Shown here: positions 28,501 through 43,500 of the stretch, one piece after another | How positions within the stretch are numbered: position 1 is the stretch's first letter | How the letters are laid out: each line of letters opens with the position of its first letter | Assembly: GCA_947069175.1 (NCBI GenBank) | Contig: CAMTDV010000027.1 | Coordinates: 36,035,369 to 36,099,368, forward strand | DNA from: Scalesia atractyloides | Taxonomy: Eukaryota > Streptophyta > Magnoliopsida > Asterales > Asteraceae | DNA length: 64,000 nucleotides | Direction of reading: 5' to 3' | Notes under the pieces: generated by a model | Told to the model about the DNA's origin: nothing | The model's database searches: none | Seen by the model: only the letters and a program-made list of their open reading frames with translations | Made by a program: the position numbers and the translations under genes

Positions 28501-31500
28501 AAACGTCATAACCATACTCCATTTCATTTTCGTCACATTTTCAGACCATCAGAACGCTTAAATCAGTTCGCCGGAATTTTCTGCAAATCCCGCCGGAAAA
28601 CCGTATTCATCCTCAAACGGTAATTCTCTCAATATTATTGCAGTTCAACAATTATTAGACTATTTCTAACTTAAACCTCTCAATTGAAATCGAATTCAGG
28701 CGCTGTATTCAACTAATTCCAGTTCGCCGGAACTCCCCTGAAAATTTCTAATTTCCGTCTGTGAAATGGTAAGGGTCTTCAAACACATCGTTAACGTTTG
28801 TTTATCACTTCAATTCCACATTCGACTAATCAAAATAGTTAATTATCTTGTTCAGTTGAAGAGCATAAAAACAGGAACCGACACATCGCCGGAAATCTGA
28901 AATAAACCGTTCATCGGTATGTTCACCTCTAATTACCGTCTCTGCCTTTTCATTTAAGCTTTAATAATGTCTGTAAATCGTAAACACAAGGAACGAGTTA
29001 GTAAATCAGTTGATTGTAATTTGAATGAAGAAGACGAAGCTAACTAAGTTATAAGTATATTTAAAACTAGTAAAATGAACGGGTTAGACACACAGTCCAG
29101 CGGTGGACTGTGTGCAAAATACAAACGCACGTCCCGAGTTCGATTCCTACTATACGCACTCCTTATATAATAAAATGCCTTTTTGTTTAAAAACTAAACC
29201 GGGATAACTCAGTTAGTTGTTAAGTATAATAACAACCGAGATAATAACCAGGTTAGACACACAGTCCAGCGGTGGACTGTGTGCAACATAAACCATACGT
29301 CGCGCGTTCGAAACCCGTCACTAGCACCGGTCCGTTGAATTAGAATGTTTTTGAAATTAAAAAGAATTTCGGTTAAACTGAATAAGTGTATAAATATAAA
29401 AAACAAGATTATTTCGGGTTAGACACGTAGCTCAGTTGGTAGAGCTGCGTGCACGCGTACGGGAGGTCTCGGGTTCGAGCCTCACCCAGCGCAAACCATG
29501 TTCCTGACCGAACCGGTCAACAGGTCAACGGTCAACGGTCAACGGTCAATGGTCAACGCAAAATAAACAATTTTTTTATATTTTTATTTATTTAATTTAA
29601 TTTAAAATAAATTAAAAATACTAAAAAATAACATTTTTAAAGATAGAAAATAGCCTTAAACTCACAAAAATATATCTAAAAATTTCATTAAAATCCTTAA
29701 TAAAATCCACTCATTTAATATATTTTTCCGTTATTATTTAGGTTAGTAATCCTCGTTGTTCCGCTTATCTAATTCGCGCGCATATCACCATCTCCAATCC
29801 AACGCACCCAATGTGAGTGAATCTTTACAAATTCCCCGTTTTAATCACGTTTTGGGGTGTATCATGTGTCTTGATATATATATTATACTTAAACCATTGT
29901 GCATACATCATATCATGAACTAGTGTATTCAGTTTGTTTCTGTTGTGTAGTTATTGTTGGATGCAAGTTTATTATTTTCAGTACATGCAATTTCATAGGC
30001 CGCCGCTCCCCATTACATTATGAGCGTTGAGCATGTTCCCATTTCATTATGAGGTTGAACCTGGCGTGCCCACATACGATCGGCTCCGTTTGATTGAGCC
30101 TTGATCGCACAGACATTTTCATTTTCAGTACATGCAATACGATCGGCTCCGTTTGATTGAGCCTTGATCGCACAGTTTCATTTATGTTATTTACAGTATG
30201 ATGTTGGTATGTTCATGTATGCTGTCATGTGTTATTGTATGTTATAGTTGTGACTGCTATTTGCCATTGCTTGATTATTTACATTTGCTCATCTATGATT
30301 ATGCACAATTTTTCATTGATAAACTAACAAGTAATTCATTAATAAATGTTTATCTAATAAGGTTCACTCGCCAACTTATGTTGACCCAAAAAACCCCCAT
30401 TTTACACATGATACAGGTGAACCAGCAGCAGCTAGGAACACATAGGACTTGGACTAGAAGAATAAAACGATTTAGAGTTGGGATTGTTATGTTTGGTTTA
30501 TTTTCTTTGTATTGAATGAACATGTTTGGATTTTTTGGAAATGTAACTTTGACTTTATTAAATATGAAACATATTAGTAAATGTCATGAGCTTTGGTGAT
30601 AACCCAATTATGCCCCGACTCTTATTCCGCTGCGGGTCGGGGTGTGACAGTTGGTATGTTAATGTATGCTATCATATGTTACTGTATGTTATAGTTGTGA
30701 TTGCAATTGCTCCTGCTTGATTATTTACATTTGCTCATTCATGATTATGCACAATTTTTCATTGATAAACTAACAAGAAAATCAATAATAAATGTTTATC
30801 TAACAAGGTTCACTCGCCAACTTATGTTGACCCAAAACCCCCATTTTTACACATGATACAGGTGAACCAGCTGCAGCAAGAAACACTTAGGATTGGACTA
30901 GAAGAATAAAATGATTTAGAGTTTGGAATTGTTTTGTTTGGTTTATTTTCTTTGTATTGTATGGACATGTTTGGATATTTGGGAATGTAATTTTTACTTT
31001 AATAAATATGAAACATATTAGTAAATATCATGAGCTTTGGTGATAACCCAATTATGACCCGACTCTTATTCCGCTGCGGGTCGGGGTGTGACACAAATAT
31101 TCAATCTAACATTTTGCTCCAATTACAGACTCGATGTTACTCGATGACGTAGGCGACGGACATATGCATCAACAGTCTCCCTCTTGGATGTTTCCGCAGT
31201 CATCGAACTGTCTTTAAGTTTAAGAGTCTTTGACTATCTCTAAATTTCTTCAACTCTTTAACATTCTTGAACATCATATAACATCAACACTCTCCTTTAC
31301 TTTAAGCTTGAATAGTAGACATTAATCATCAACATGCTCTCCCTATCTTTGAGCTAATTTTCTTTGATCAAACTTTTCAGTCTTGCTCCCACTTTCTATA
31401 AGCTTTCTGTTCATTCTTCTAAATATTCAGATAAACATTTCAGTTTCAAACTTTGAAATTTCCAACACACACATTTCAAATTTTAAACACTTTATCAGTT

Positions 31501-34500
31501 TTAACCCTCTTAACTAACCAAGTCCAAGTTAATGACCCTGGTTATTCTGATTTATCTACCAAGCTCAAATGAATGACCTTGGTTGATTACTTTGTGAACA
31601 ACCATATGTATTTATCAAATGTAAGTTTTAGATTAATGAACTTTAATCATTTCAGAACAAATTCTCATTTCAATTTTTTTAACAACTTCAAACTTTGAAT
31701 ATCAGCTTTCCATCATCAGTGGTTGATACTAACATAAAAATAAAATCTTTTTGTCTTTTATTAAATGAACACTTTTATGTACAAACATGTTTATAGACAT
31801 ATTTTTGTGAGTTTGTGTTAGAGGATCATATCAGTTTTTGAGACATGTCACTAGTACCGTTGATTTTGATAAACTTTAAGTTCTAAACAATTTAACTTAG
31901 ATTGTCAGTATACTTGTCCACTTAAACTTTTACACATTTCTCAATTGCTTCGAAATACGTTAATTATATGTCTTAGAACTTGACTTAATTGTGTTTCCCA
32001 CCTCAAAATATACTCCTGTATAAAGATTCCCTTGATTTTATCTTAAAAGTGAATATATCTAACTGATATCTATATCTAGGTTGTGTGATACCTTGAGAGC
32101 TCAGGTTAGTACCATCGTACAAACAAAGAGATGAAGGATCGACTTAAAAGTGGTGTTCCAAATTTGGAATCTTTTGACTGCAAATGTTAGATCATTCGAT
32201 ACTTTCAATTATATGCACTATTTGGGTTTAAAAGCAAAAGTGTTCTACAAGTTCTAGACCATTGCTGACGCAAAATCAGAAAAACTTATATAACACCCCA
32301 GATATCAATTATTTATAAAGACCTAGTATCTCAGAATCCGACAATCTCTCAAACGAAATTTCGGTGTACTAAGACCATATATCCGAGAGATGTTAACCCA
32401 CTAATTAAGAAGTTTTTCTTTATGTTTATATCTCAAAAACAATCTACTGAATGTTCAAAGCCTACTGGCATATCATCAGTGAGATCTGTTCATTTTGATA
32501 CTTCATTTTTTAGCATACTGTGATAGTCTACTAATGTACTATCATTCCCTCTTTTTACACGAAAACTCTTTTTGTCTTTTTCATGTAATTGTACATTTTC
32601 AAATTTTTATATGTTTTTGTATTTTTCACAACATTTCTCCCCCTAAAATCAAAAACATATTTTTGGATTTTTGGTTTAATAAAGAAAGAAATATTAACCG
32701 ACCGATGAGAATCGCTTCAATTTCCATCCATTACTTGCTTCACAATTTTTCTTTTAAGCTCTCTTCCTCAAGATGACAAAATCTTTGACACTTTCGATTT
32801 TTAAAACATTTAGGTATCTATCTTTTCAATCAGTTTTATCTGTTCAACAGTGAAGATTCTGTGAATTTTAATTTTTTAAAAATTTCCTTAAAAAATTTTC
32901 TTAAAAATAGAAACATTTTCATCAAATACTTCAAATCCCTTTGAAAAATTTTATATTAAACCAACCAATTCTTCATTATGTGTCACGGAACTTCAGTTTC
33001 CATGATTTACGTTTATCTTAAAAGTTCCTACACATAAACATAAACAATCAGTTAAATATAGATACCCAAGTCTTTTCAGTCGTGGGTGGATTTTCTTCGA
33101 CTTTAATTATCTCTTCCCAAACAGATTTATATGCAATTTTCTCAAGTTTAGGAAAATCCTCTAAACTTTCAATCTTCAAAGATTTTTCAAAAGTTTCTTT
33201 TTCTTTCATCACCCATGTTTGATTTTTCTTCAAAACTTTCTTGAACTACAATGTAGAATATTTTTGTTCATTACTTTTTCAAGATTCACTAGTTTCATAA
33301 TTTGAAAACTGTTTCACATTGTTAGTAGATTCTATACATTGTTTCCAAACCCGTGTGGGTACAAACATCAGCGATGATTTTTTATTCAAATTTTCAGAAA
33401 TTTTCTTGTCATCATTAACAGGTTAGGACTATTTTGTGGACATTTTCTAGCAATGTGTCCAACTTTGTTACATTTAAAACATATCTTACTGTCAACGACA
33501 GAGGATTCCTCAACCTGTTTACGTTGTTGCTGAGCGAAAAATTCTTCATTAGATTGTTTAAAAATTTGACTTTTGTTTGTATTATCTGAACTTGCATGCA
33601 CAAAAGTCATTCTCTTCACGAATTTTGATTTTTCAAACTTGTTATTATTCCTCTTACCATACCCAGACCCATTCCAACCTTTATAATTTCTCTGTTGGTT
33701 GTTTGAATAAACATTTTTGGGTTTGGAATAATACGGTCTATTTCTATTAAAGTTCGAAATTTCTTTTTCTATTGTTAAACTTTCAATTTCGAAAATTTCA
33801 ATTTCAACAAGTTTGAAAACTTTTACTACTCGAGCCAAGTTCACATTCTGAATTGGGAATTTAGAATCAGAATGTAGTTGATCAAATCAACACATTTTGT
33901 ACATTAAAATTGTTGGATCATCATCTGAACTACTTTCTAAGATTTAATATAAGCATAATGAAATTTTCGTCATTTACAGGCTGTGAACTCAAACTTCATT
34001 TTTCAAATTTTGATTGAGTTTTTTTCAAAACTTTTATCTTTTTATTTGCCCAAAACATTCTCAACCACATCTGATCCATCATTTCCATCAGATTTTGAAT
34101 AGGTAACATCGATGTTGTCAGGCAACTGATTTTTCTGTTCAGTTTTAACTGTCTTTAGCTTCAAGTTCAGTGCCTTTTTCTCCCCCTCCGGATTTTTCCT
34201 AGTATAGCTATTCCACATCGGGGTGGACATCGATTGTAACCTAATCCTCTATCTTGATAACCATAGATATTTTCTCCATTTTTATCTTTCCCGGTAGGTT
34301 TCAGGATAATATGATCCAAAACGTATGAAGCTGTTGAATAACTGATTAACTTTATATCAACTCTTTCTGCCTCTATTTTTATTGCTTCCAGCTCACTCTT
34401 TAATTTTGCAATTGTATCAATGTGAATGTTAATTGCCATCTGCTTGTCCATGAATGTTGCTTTTAACATTGAAATAGTAGCACTGTTTTCTCTACTTTCA

Positions 34501-37500
34501 ACACGATGTAGGTTGATCTTCTACTCAACGTATCATAAGCTTCTTTCTCTCTTTGAAATCACATAGCAAATTATCATAATGACGTTTAAGCTCTTTTTAC
34601 TTTTCATCCTTTTCTAGACACATCTTGCATGGTTCTAAACATTTTGTATACTGTCTTTCTTTCTCAATCTTCTCAATTTCCTTCTCTTCTTGGACTTTCT
34701 CACCATTGAATTTCTGATCAGTTTTAAAAATTCCTTCTTCCTCATTTATCTGATTAAGCAATATTTTTTTCGTAGTAACTTCTTCTTCAAGTTGTTCCAT
34801 CCTTCATCATATTTTACATTTTTTTTGTTCTCCAAAGAAACCTGCATTTGCAAAAGAATTATAAACATTAGGTGACATGATTACTTTAAAAGCATTATGA
34901 AGAAACTCTTCTCTAGAAACATAGTGCTCATTATTTTCTTGAATTTCATCTTCTTCACTATGTGTACTATGGCCTTGATCACCAGATAAACTTGTATTTG
35001 AAACATAATTATGATCTTAAGAATACATGTACATTCTAAATGCCTCATCTTCTTCTGAACAAGATCTTTCATGAACAATCTCAGCAAGAATTCCAGCGTC
35101 AATTTCTTCATCAAAAACAATTTCATCGTTATCCATTTTATCAAAAATTTTGAACACAAAAAACTTGGTGCGAAGTGATCTTGGTGCAATGTGAACCTCG
35201 TCGTGCGAACTGAAACACAAACAATCAAACAATTTAAAGTTCACTTCTTGCGAATTGAACGTACACTTCGTGGAAAGTGAAAGTTTCAATATCGACAAAA
35301 TTTCACTTAGTGCGAAGTGAATATCCGCTTCATTCGAAGTGAGAGCATACGAAGTGTGTTCACAAATTCACGTCTTTTGCAATTTGACATAATTTCAATT
35401 GTTTTTAGCTCTGATCTTTTCAAGGGTTTATTATTAGTCAATTTTAAACAGTCCTGGAAAATACCAGTCTTTTATGTCCGTTCAATGTCTAGAAAATGAT
35501 AAAAAGAAGAAAAATTAGTAGAAGAGAAGTAGAATTTTGATCAAATGCCTTCAAATCAGTCCCTCCTGCTCTGATACCAATTGTAGGTCCGTTGTTGGAT
35601 CGATAGCATAGGTCCTAACTTGATTAGCCTAGTCTTATACGTGCAGAATTCATATTATTGTTAGGCGACATTATTAACAAGATTTACTTTTAATCACTGT
35701 TTCATTAATAGTCTTGAACATTACAGATCCTAGAAACACTCGGACAGAGCTCCGCCGTCGAGTCTACACGAACAATTCTCTATCACTTACCTCACAAACC
35801 TATATATAGACATAGACACTTCGTGCGAGTTGAATCTTTCAACTTCGTACGAGGTGATCTCTCATCATACAAAGTGAGCAACTTCACTTCGTACGGAGTG
35901 AACAATCACTTCGTGCGAAGTGGACATTACATATACAAATATTCAATATAACATTTTGCTCCTATTATAGATTCGATGTTATTCGATGACGGAGGCGACA
36001 GACATATGCATCAACAAACTAGATACTCTATGTTTTTACAAAATGTAATGAACGAAAGTTATTAAAAGTTCAAATTTGTAGAACACTAAATTAGTATGAA
36101 GATTAAAAGTTAATAAAAAAGTTGATATGTCTTACATCTTGTCTCTCGTAGCACCAATGTTGTCCACCCTGCCAACTCATGGATTTGCTTTAGATTGTCA
36201 AAATGGAGACTTGCTAGGAGGTCACCCATCTTGATGATTGCTACTCCCACCCGAGAACGCTTCAGTATGAATTTCTTTTCTCAACCATAGCAGTAAACCC
36301 AAAATGCTTTGATGTGGCACATTCTCTAACATTTGTCGTAAAACAAGTTCTAAAACCCGCTCCGTTTTGTTAATGCAAGTATACGTTATGATGTTCGTTA
36401 CGCGTTTATGTTAAGTGTTTTAGAATTCGTTATACTATTTGTGGTAAATAAATAATAAATAATAAAGTTCAAAATAATAATAATATTAATGAATAAACTA
36501 AAAATAATAAAAATAAATAAAAAATACAAAGGGTGACCGCGGGTATCGAACCCGGGTACTAACCCAACCAACACACACAACACACCACTACACTACACAC
36601 ACATACCTGTTATAATCTTAAACCAAATAAATTATATATCAAAACAGCGCATGAATTCAAAATTCAAATCAGAGCTGTAACAGCCGGAGATGGATTCCAA
36701 CAATCAAAGAACCGTTTTCTGTTTCAATCAACGAATGAAACCGTATTTAATCCTAAGATTTAAAACCAATTCTCGGATCAATTCACCGAAATAGTTACGC
36801 AATCATCAATCTTGATTGAAACCGAAAACATTGAAATCATAACTGCCCCCTCTCTATAAATAGTGATCCTAAACTTCTTTTGAACTCGCTCACACACTCG
36901 CTTTACTCTCAAAACACTTTGCACTCTCTGTCTTCAAAATATTACATCGCCGGAAAGATCTTCAGTCACCGGAACATCACCGGAGAATTCAAGATCACAC
37001 CTGTTCGGTATAAACACCTTGAAACCTTCTCTTTTTATTCATTTTATTGTCAGTAAAATCAATAAATCCAACAAGTGTTATTAGATTATCAACCGGGAAT
37101 GTCAAACTGTTTTCATAAGGAAGAAGATGAAGTCGAATATGTGTATAAATAGAATAAAAACCGGTGTTTATACCAGGTTAGACACACAGTCCAATGGTGG
37201 ACTGTGTGCCTTTTAAACAAACAGACCCAGGTTCGAGTCTCACACACGGTTCCGATTTCCTACAATATACCAACCCTTTTTAATACTTATATATATTAAG
37301 ACTCAGATAGTATATAAATTTAATTAATTTCCTTGTCCTCCGGGTTAGTCACACAGCCCAATTGGTCAGGCTGTGTGCAACACGAAGCCATGGTCGCAGG
37401 TTCGATTCCGGTCGGTTACATGTTCTGAAAATTATCAAACCTTTTTAAATAAAATCAAATTATAGTTTAACTTGATATGTGTATATATATAATCAAAAAC

Positions 37501-40500
37501 TGATATATTCCGGGTTAGACACGTAGCTCAGTTGGTAGAGCCGCGTGCACGTATACGAGAGGTCATGCGTTCGAGTCCCACACGATGCCAAAACCATCTG
37601 AATTAACCCGGTTCGACCCGCTGAAGGGTATATTTTTTTAATTAAGCTTTTTCCTTTATTTTTTTTTTCAAAAACTATAAAGATATTTAATAAAATAAGT
37701 CCTTTTAACCAAAAAAAATTAGTAACAAATACTATAAAATTATCCAAAAAGTCTAATAAAATTCATTAAATAAAAATAATAACTTGAAGTAAAAGAAATA
37801 TATTTACCGAATTATTACGTGAATATTTAGGTTAGTTTTCTCGTCGGTTGGAATCTTTAAATCGTGCGCGCTCGTTATCAAATCAAGAACGCACCCACTA
37901 TGAGTGAATTCCTACAAACCTCCCCTTTTTATTCATGTTTTCTGGTGTATCAGGTGTCGTTTCATATATATTTTTTATTCAACACTCGTGCTACTACCTT
38001 TATATGAACTAACGTGCTATGTGATATTTGGTTTATCGTTATTTGTGGTTATACTTTCTCATTTCACTCAAGCTTTCACATTAGGCCCGTCAGTTCCCTA
38101 TTTCATACGGGTAGAGCATCGCGTTGCCTAATTAGATCGGCTCCATTTCATTGAGCCTTGATCTCACAGCAATCGCTTATCGTGCTCACATGTACATTGC
38201 TAGATGATTATGTGGTTTGTGGATAGAATACATATACCTTTGCTCATATTTGATTTATGCACATTTTATTAAAATAATAAACATATCAATTCTTTTTAAT
38301 GTTTAAACGGGATTCACTCGCCAACTTTTGTTGACCCAAATCTCTATTTTTACACATGATACAGGTGATCAGGTTGAAGCAAGGAACACATAGGATTGGG
38401 CCTTAGAAGAAGAATAAATCGTTACTTGAATGTTTTGTTTAGAAGATTTTGTGCTTGTATGGATTATGTGTTGATTGGAAAATTTCCTTTTATTTGGAAT
38501 AATAAATATGAAACTTTATTATAGTAAATGTCATGAGCTTTGATGAAAACCCAATCATGCCCCGACTACCATATCCGCTGCGGGTCAGGGTGTGACACAT
38601 TCCTTATAAACCAAGATTCTCTCTTGTTACAGTCACCCCCTTATGGTCTTATTGAGTCATCATCCTCGATGAGGTTTGCCTCTCCATCTCATCAAGGATG
38701 TGGGATTTGCCTAAGGTGCCCTTCTTAACACCCCATGGGACTCATCATACACGATGATGTTTACCTTACCACCCCGAACACCATAAAAGTGATTTTAATA
38801 CCATTTGTAACATCCAACCTCCCATACCACCAATATTGTCTGTTTTGCTCACAAAAAGCTCACAAAATTTGTTTTTGGTTGCCCAGGTAAAGATTTCCAA
38901 GAAGTCACCTATCCTGGTACTACTTGAACCTAAAAACGTTAAACTGTGGAGTTCTCATGTCATCAACTAGCATTAAGCCCAAAATGTGTTAGTGGATTAA
39001 GAGGCGAAATATTCTTATGAACAAACAATGGCCAATATAGGATTTACCAAAAATGTTACAATTTCACAAAATAAAGAGTGTAAATGTGTGTAGCCCCTAC
39101 AACTTTTTTTAGTATGTATAATAACTAGTTTCTTATTAATATATATATAATTAAATTACTCCGTTTTCAAACTCATATTAGTTGGATTATAATTGTTTGT
39201 TTTTTTATAAAACTAATGAGAGAGATTGTGTAAATGTACGTAATGTGATGAACTGTTGGATATGTCAAGCTTGAAGAATACAAGGGTCTTTTGTGTTAAC
39301 TTGTAATAGTTTGATAGTATTATGATGATTCTTGATTATGTAATGGTTGTAAGTTCCGAGTTTATATGCTATACTTTAAACATCTTGATATTTAGTTTTG
39401 GTCCGAGTTTATGTTTATATCTCCGGAATTGATGTGTTTTGGAGTATGGATGTTGTATATATATATGGTTGTATGAAGTAATAGAATATACTTTTTAAAA
39501 AACATTCTTGTGCAAGAAATCTTTTAGAGAGGTAAACCCTAATACAACTGTGTGTGTTTTCTACTGTGTATTCTCAGGTTGTTTTTCTTCTATCTTCTAC
39601 TCCTTCTTATCCTTAATCTACGTGATGTGTTCGCGTGGTAGTTTTCGCACCCCACGCATGTGTGTTGCGAGAGAAAGATCCTTATCAAGAGGGCTATGTC
39701 ACACCTCGATTTCCGGTGGCCCGATCGATGGGTTTATTTGCGTGACAATTGATAACAGTTCACAATTTGCAACGGAAGATATAGTAATAAAGTAATAAAC
39801 ATTAAGGCTTGAAATTTAATACATAAAAATTATAATAAGTTGTTTGACACAAATTCTACAATGTAGGATCAGAATAAAAGTGACTTAGGACATCATAGGC
39901 ATTTAAGCAGTGGAGTCGCAAATTTCAAAGCTTTTTCTTGACCGAACAGATTCCAGCCTATAATCAAGGTTCATCACCTGTGGTTTAATCTTTTGAAAAC
40001 TCGTCAGTTTTTACTGGTAAATACAATTAACCAACTTGTTTTGAGAATCATTTTATAAATCATCTTATATATATATTATGATAACCCGTGGGTAAACTAA
40101 GACTCTATGCCGGTAAACTAAGACCTAGACACTCTAGGTTTTAAATTTATAAACTAAGACTCTCGAAAACCTAGACCACACAACCGGCAAGTGTACCAAC
40201 CAATGTAGTAAAGCTTAATTAAGTCCGAGTATCAAACCCACGAGATTCTATTGATTACGTTAACTAGACTCGATTTACTTATTTACTGACCCTACTTAAT
40301 TGTTTTTATGTTTTGAGGGGGGGGGGGGCGTTTCTAATTACCTAATGCAATTAATTAAAATTATCTAAAGCTGACTAAGACACGAGCTAGACTGAGGACT
40401 GAGATCAGATGGTAGGAAAACACTACCTAGGTTAGAATCCTACACATGAATGATAATCTTTCTATTAGTTATGGAACTAATTGGGGAAACCGAGATCTTG

Positions 40501-43500
40501 AGATACTACACTTAGAGGATGACCTAAAGGACCCTTGACCCTTTTCGAGAAGAAAACCATGGAAACCTAAAAGTCGTAAAACGACCGGTTTAGTGGATTC
40601 TCTCACGGGCTTTCCTACTCAAATAATAAAGTACCCTCTAGACAATATATATCACAGCGTGAAGGTCACAGCTAACTATGGAATCCTAATCAGACTCGAT
40701 AAGCAAGTAGTGAAAGGTAACATATGAAGATCTTCTCACAAAGGCTCTAACCCTAGCAATCTAACAACCTAGACATGCTGATAATCTCTCACCTCATGGA
40801 TATTAAGCCTAGTTGAACACCTAGACCTACTCAATTCACGATTATAACTTCTATGGTTATTACGTCTAGCACATCATAAACTAATAAAAAAACAGAGTAA
40901 TTGATCTAACATAAACCTTAACTGAAAGACATTTAACAAGGAAACATGAGAAGTTAAGAATCAGGAAATCAAACAAGTCTAGGTACGCGTATACATAGAA
41001 TCATGGAAACCAAGCCTTTACTTTATTAATTATACCACAAACATAATTCAAAACCAATAAAAATTCAAACTTGCATGTGTATTCATCTTAAACCTAGGTA
41101 GTAACAATGTTTAGCCAAGAATCATCTTCCAAAACAGTATCAAGTTCATCAACATAAACCAAAACATGTCCAAACATATTAAAAACACAAAGTTAAATGA
41201 TAAGGCATGCCCTCACATTGTGCGGGCATGATATGGGTTCATCGTTGTGCGGCCCGACCAACATCCATACTGAGAAAATCGTTTTCGTCATAAATTCTTA
41301 GTTTAAACTCCGTTTTCTTCACCGTTTTCGCCTATGGCTTCGTAATTCAATTCTCTATCATCTCATCTTCTATCCATTTCCATTCCATGAGAATCCTTCA
41401 CTAAGCCCAAACCTTCTCTTGTGTGCTAGTTTCTTTAATGTTTTAGCTCGTGTTTGCTCCATATGCACACGTTCACCTGTAAAACCCATATAGAACTAAG
41501 TACAAGATAAAAACATACAATAACAAATAGAAATTAACTAATAACATGTACAAATTCATGGGAAAAATGTGGGTTTACACCACATCAGGCACCCGTTTGA
41601 ATTATGTTCACCTTGCGTTCGGGAACAAATGGATTTTTCAAGACTTCTATGCGAAGATCTCCGCTCAAATGTTGAAAACTTGTAAATGCCTACTTGCTCA
41701 GAGCATCCACATGCTTGTTTTCACTTCTGTTGATGTGTGTCACTCTGAATGATTGAAAATGTTGTGTGAGCTCTTTTGCCTCTTTGCCTCGTAGAGGCCA
41801 TTGACCTATCCTACAATGAGAAGCAAATCAACATGCACTTTTAGGTTGCGGATACCCATTTTGTGTTTCAGGCATAACCCCGCAAGAAACCCCTTATACC
41901 CCGCCTCGTTGTTGGTGCTTTTCAAATCCAGGCGGATTGCGTCTGTGTTGCTTGTCTTGGTTGACGAGACGCAATCTTGCACCCACACCATTTTCATTTG
42001 AGGCCCCATCAGTGTACAAGGACCAAATATCAAGGTGGTCGGGCATGGGTTTTGGTTCTTATTCAACTTAAACTTCTTTTATTCTTTCCTTAGGCACCTC
42101 CGTGACAAAATTGGCGAGGAGCTATCCTTTTATGTCGGGTCTTGGCTTGTAGAAAAGGTTATGGCCCCTAATTTAAAAGCCCACTTGGCGAGACGACCCG
42201 ATTACTCTAATTTGCACAGGATCTGACCGATCTTATAATTAGTAAGAACATTGATTTGATGAGTGTGAGCACGAGCTTTCCCATTATGGAGTATCGAGTT
42301 TCTAGATAAGTGAGAACTTGGATGACATAATAGATCTGCGTCTGGACCCCTTCCTTGTTTACAAGTAGCACTGCGCCTACCGCCCTGTTAGAGACGGATA
42401 GGTATAGAGTCAGTGGCTCCTTCTCGCATGGCGCAGTAAGGGCAGGAGTTCCATCAAACATTGCTTCATTTCTTTAAATGCACGCTCCGCATCTGGTGTC
42501 CATATGAAGTGGTTGTTCTTGATGCAATTACAGAGTGTGCGGATGAATAGGAACGATCTGGAGGCATGGTTGGCTAGGAATCTATTTAGCCGACCAATCT
42601 TCCCGCGAGGATTTGAACTTCTTTAATCGTGGATGGGGAAGGCATGTACTCCATCGCTTAGATTTTTTCTAGGTTCAACCGGAATCCATCCTTGGTAACG
42701 ATAAAACCCTAGAACTTGCCCTCCTTCATTCTGAAGGATCATTTTCTTGGATTAACTTTCATGTTGATAATGTGGACAGTCTTGAAAGTCTGCTCGACGT
42801 ATTTGAGCATAAGATCCTCTTCCATACTCATGATGACAAGGTCTTTTACATATGTTTCCACATTCTTGCCGATGTACTCGCCAAACGTCTTGCCCATCAA
42901 TCTCTAATATGTTTCTTCCGCATTTCGCAAGCCGAATGGCCTTTTTTGTGTAACAGAAGATGCCTATTTCGTTGCGGAATGCAGTTATCTCCTCATCTCA
43001 TCTTCAAGGGCCATTTGTACTTGACGATAGCCCTTGTAGCAATTGAGAAAACATTTCCATCTGAAAAGCGCAAGTGATCCACCTTCTTGTTGATCTCAAT
43101 AGCGAGTAGCAATCCTCGGGTCAGGCCTTGTTTTGATCCCTATAATCAACACACATGCGTCAACCCACTGTTGCTTTGGGAACCATGACTTGGTTGGAAA
43201 CCCATGTTTGGTAGCTGACTTCGTGGAGTATGCTCGCTTTGAGGATATTAGTGACTTGTTCATTTGTTGCTCGGGTGTTCTCCGTGCTAAGGCTCCGTTT
43301 CCGTTGTACGACATGCATAACTAAAGGGAAAGTGCTTAAATGGTTTTTAGTCACATTGTGTGGGGTCCTTGGAAGCCCACCTACGGACCTCGAACACCCA
43401 AACAGGATCAGAAACACAAACTACCAACTCACGCGATGTGCGAAATCCACCATGTGATGCGAACCGCTACAAAGGTCACGATGTAGAAGGAGGAGAGGAA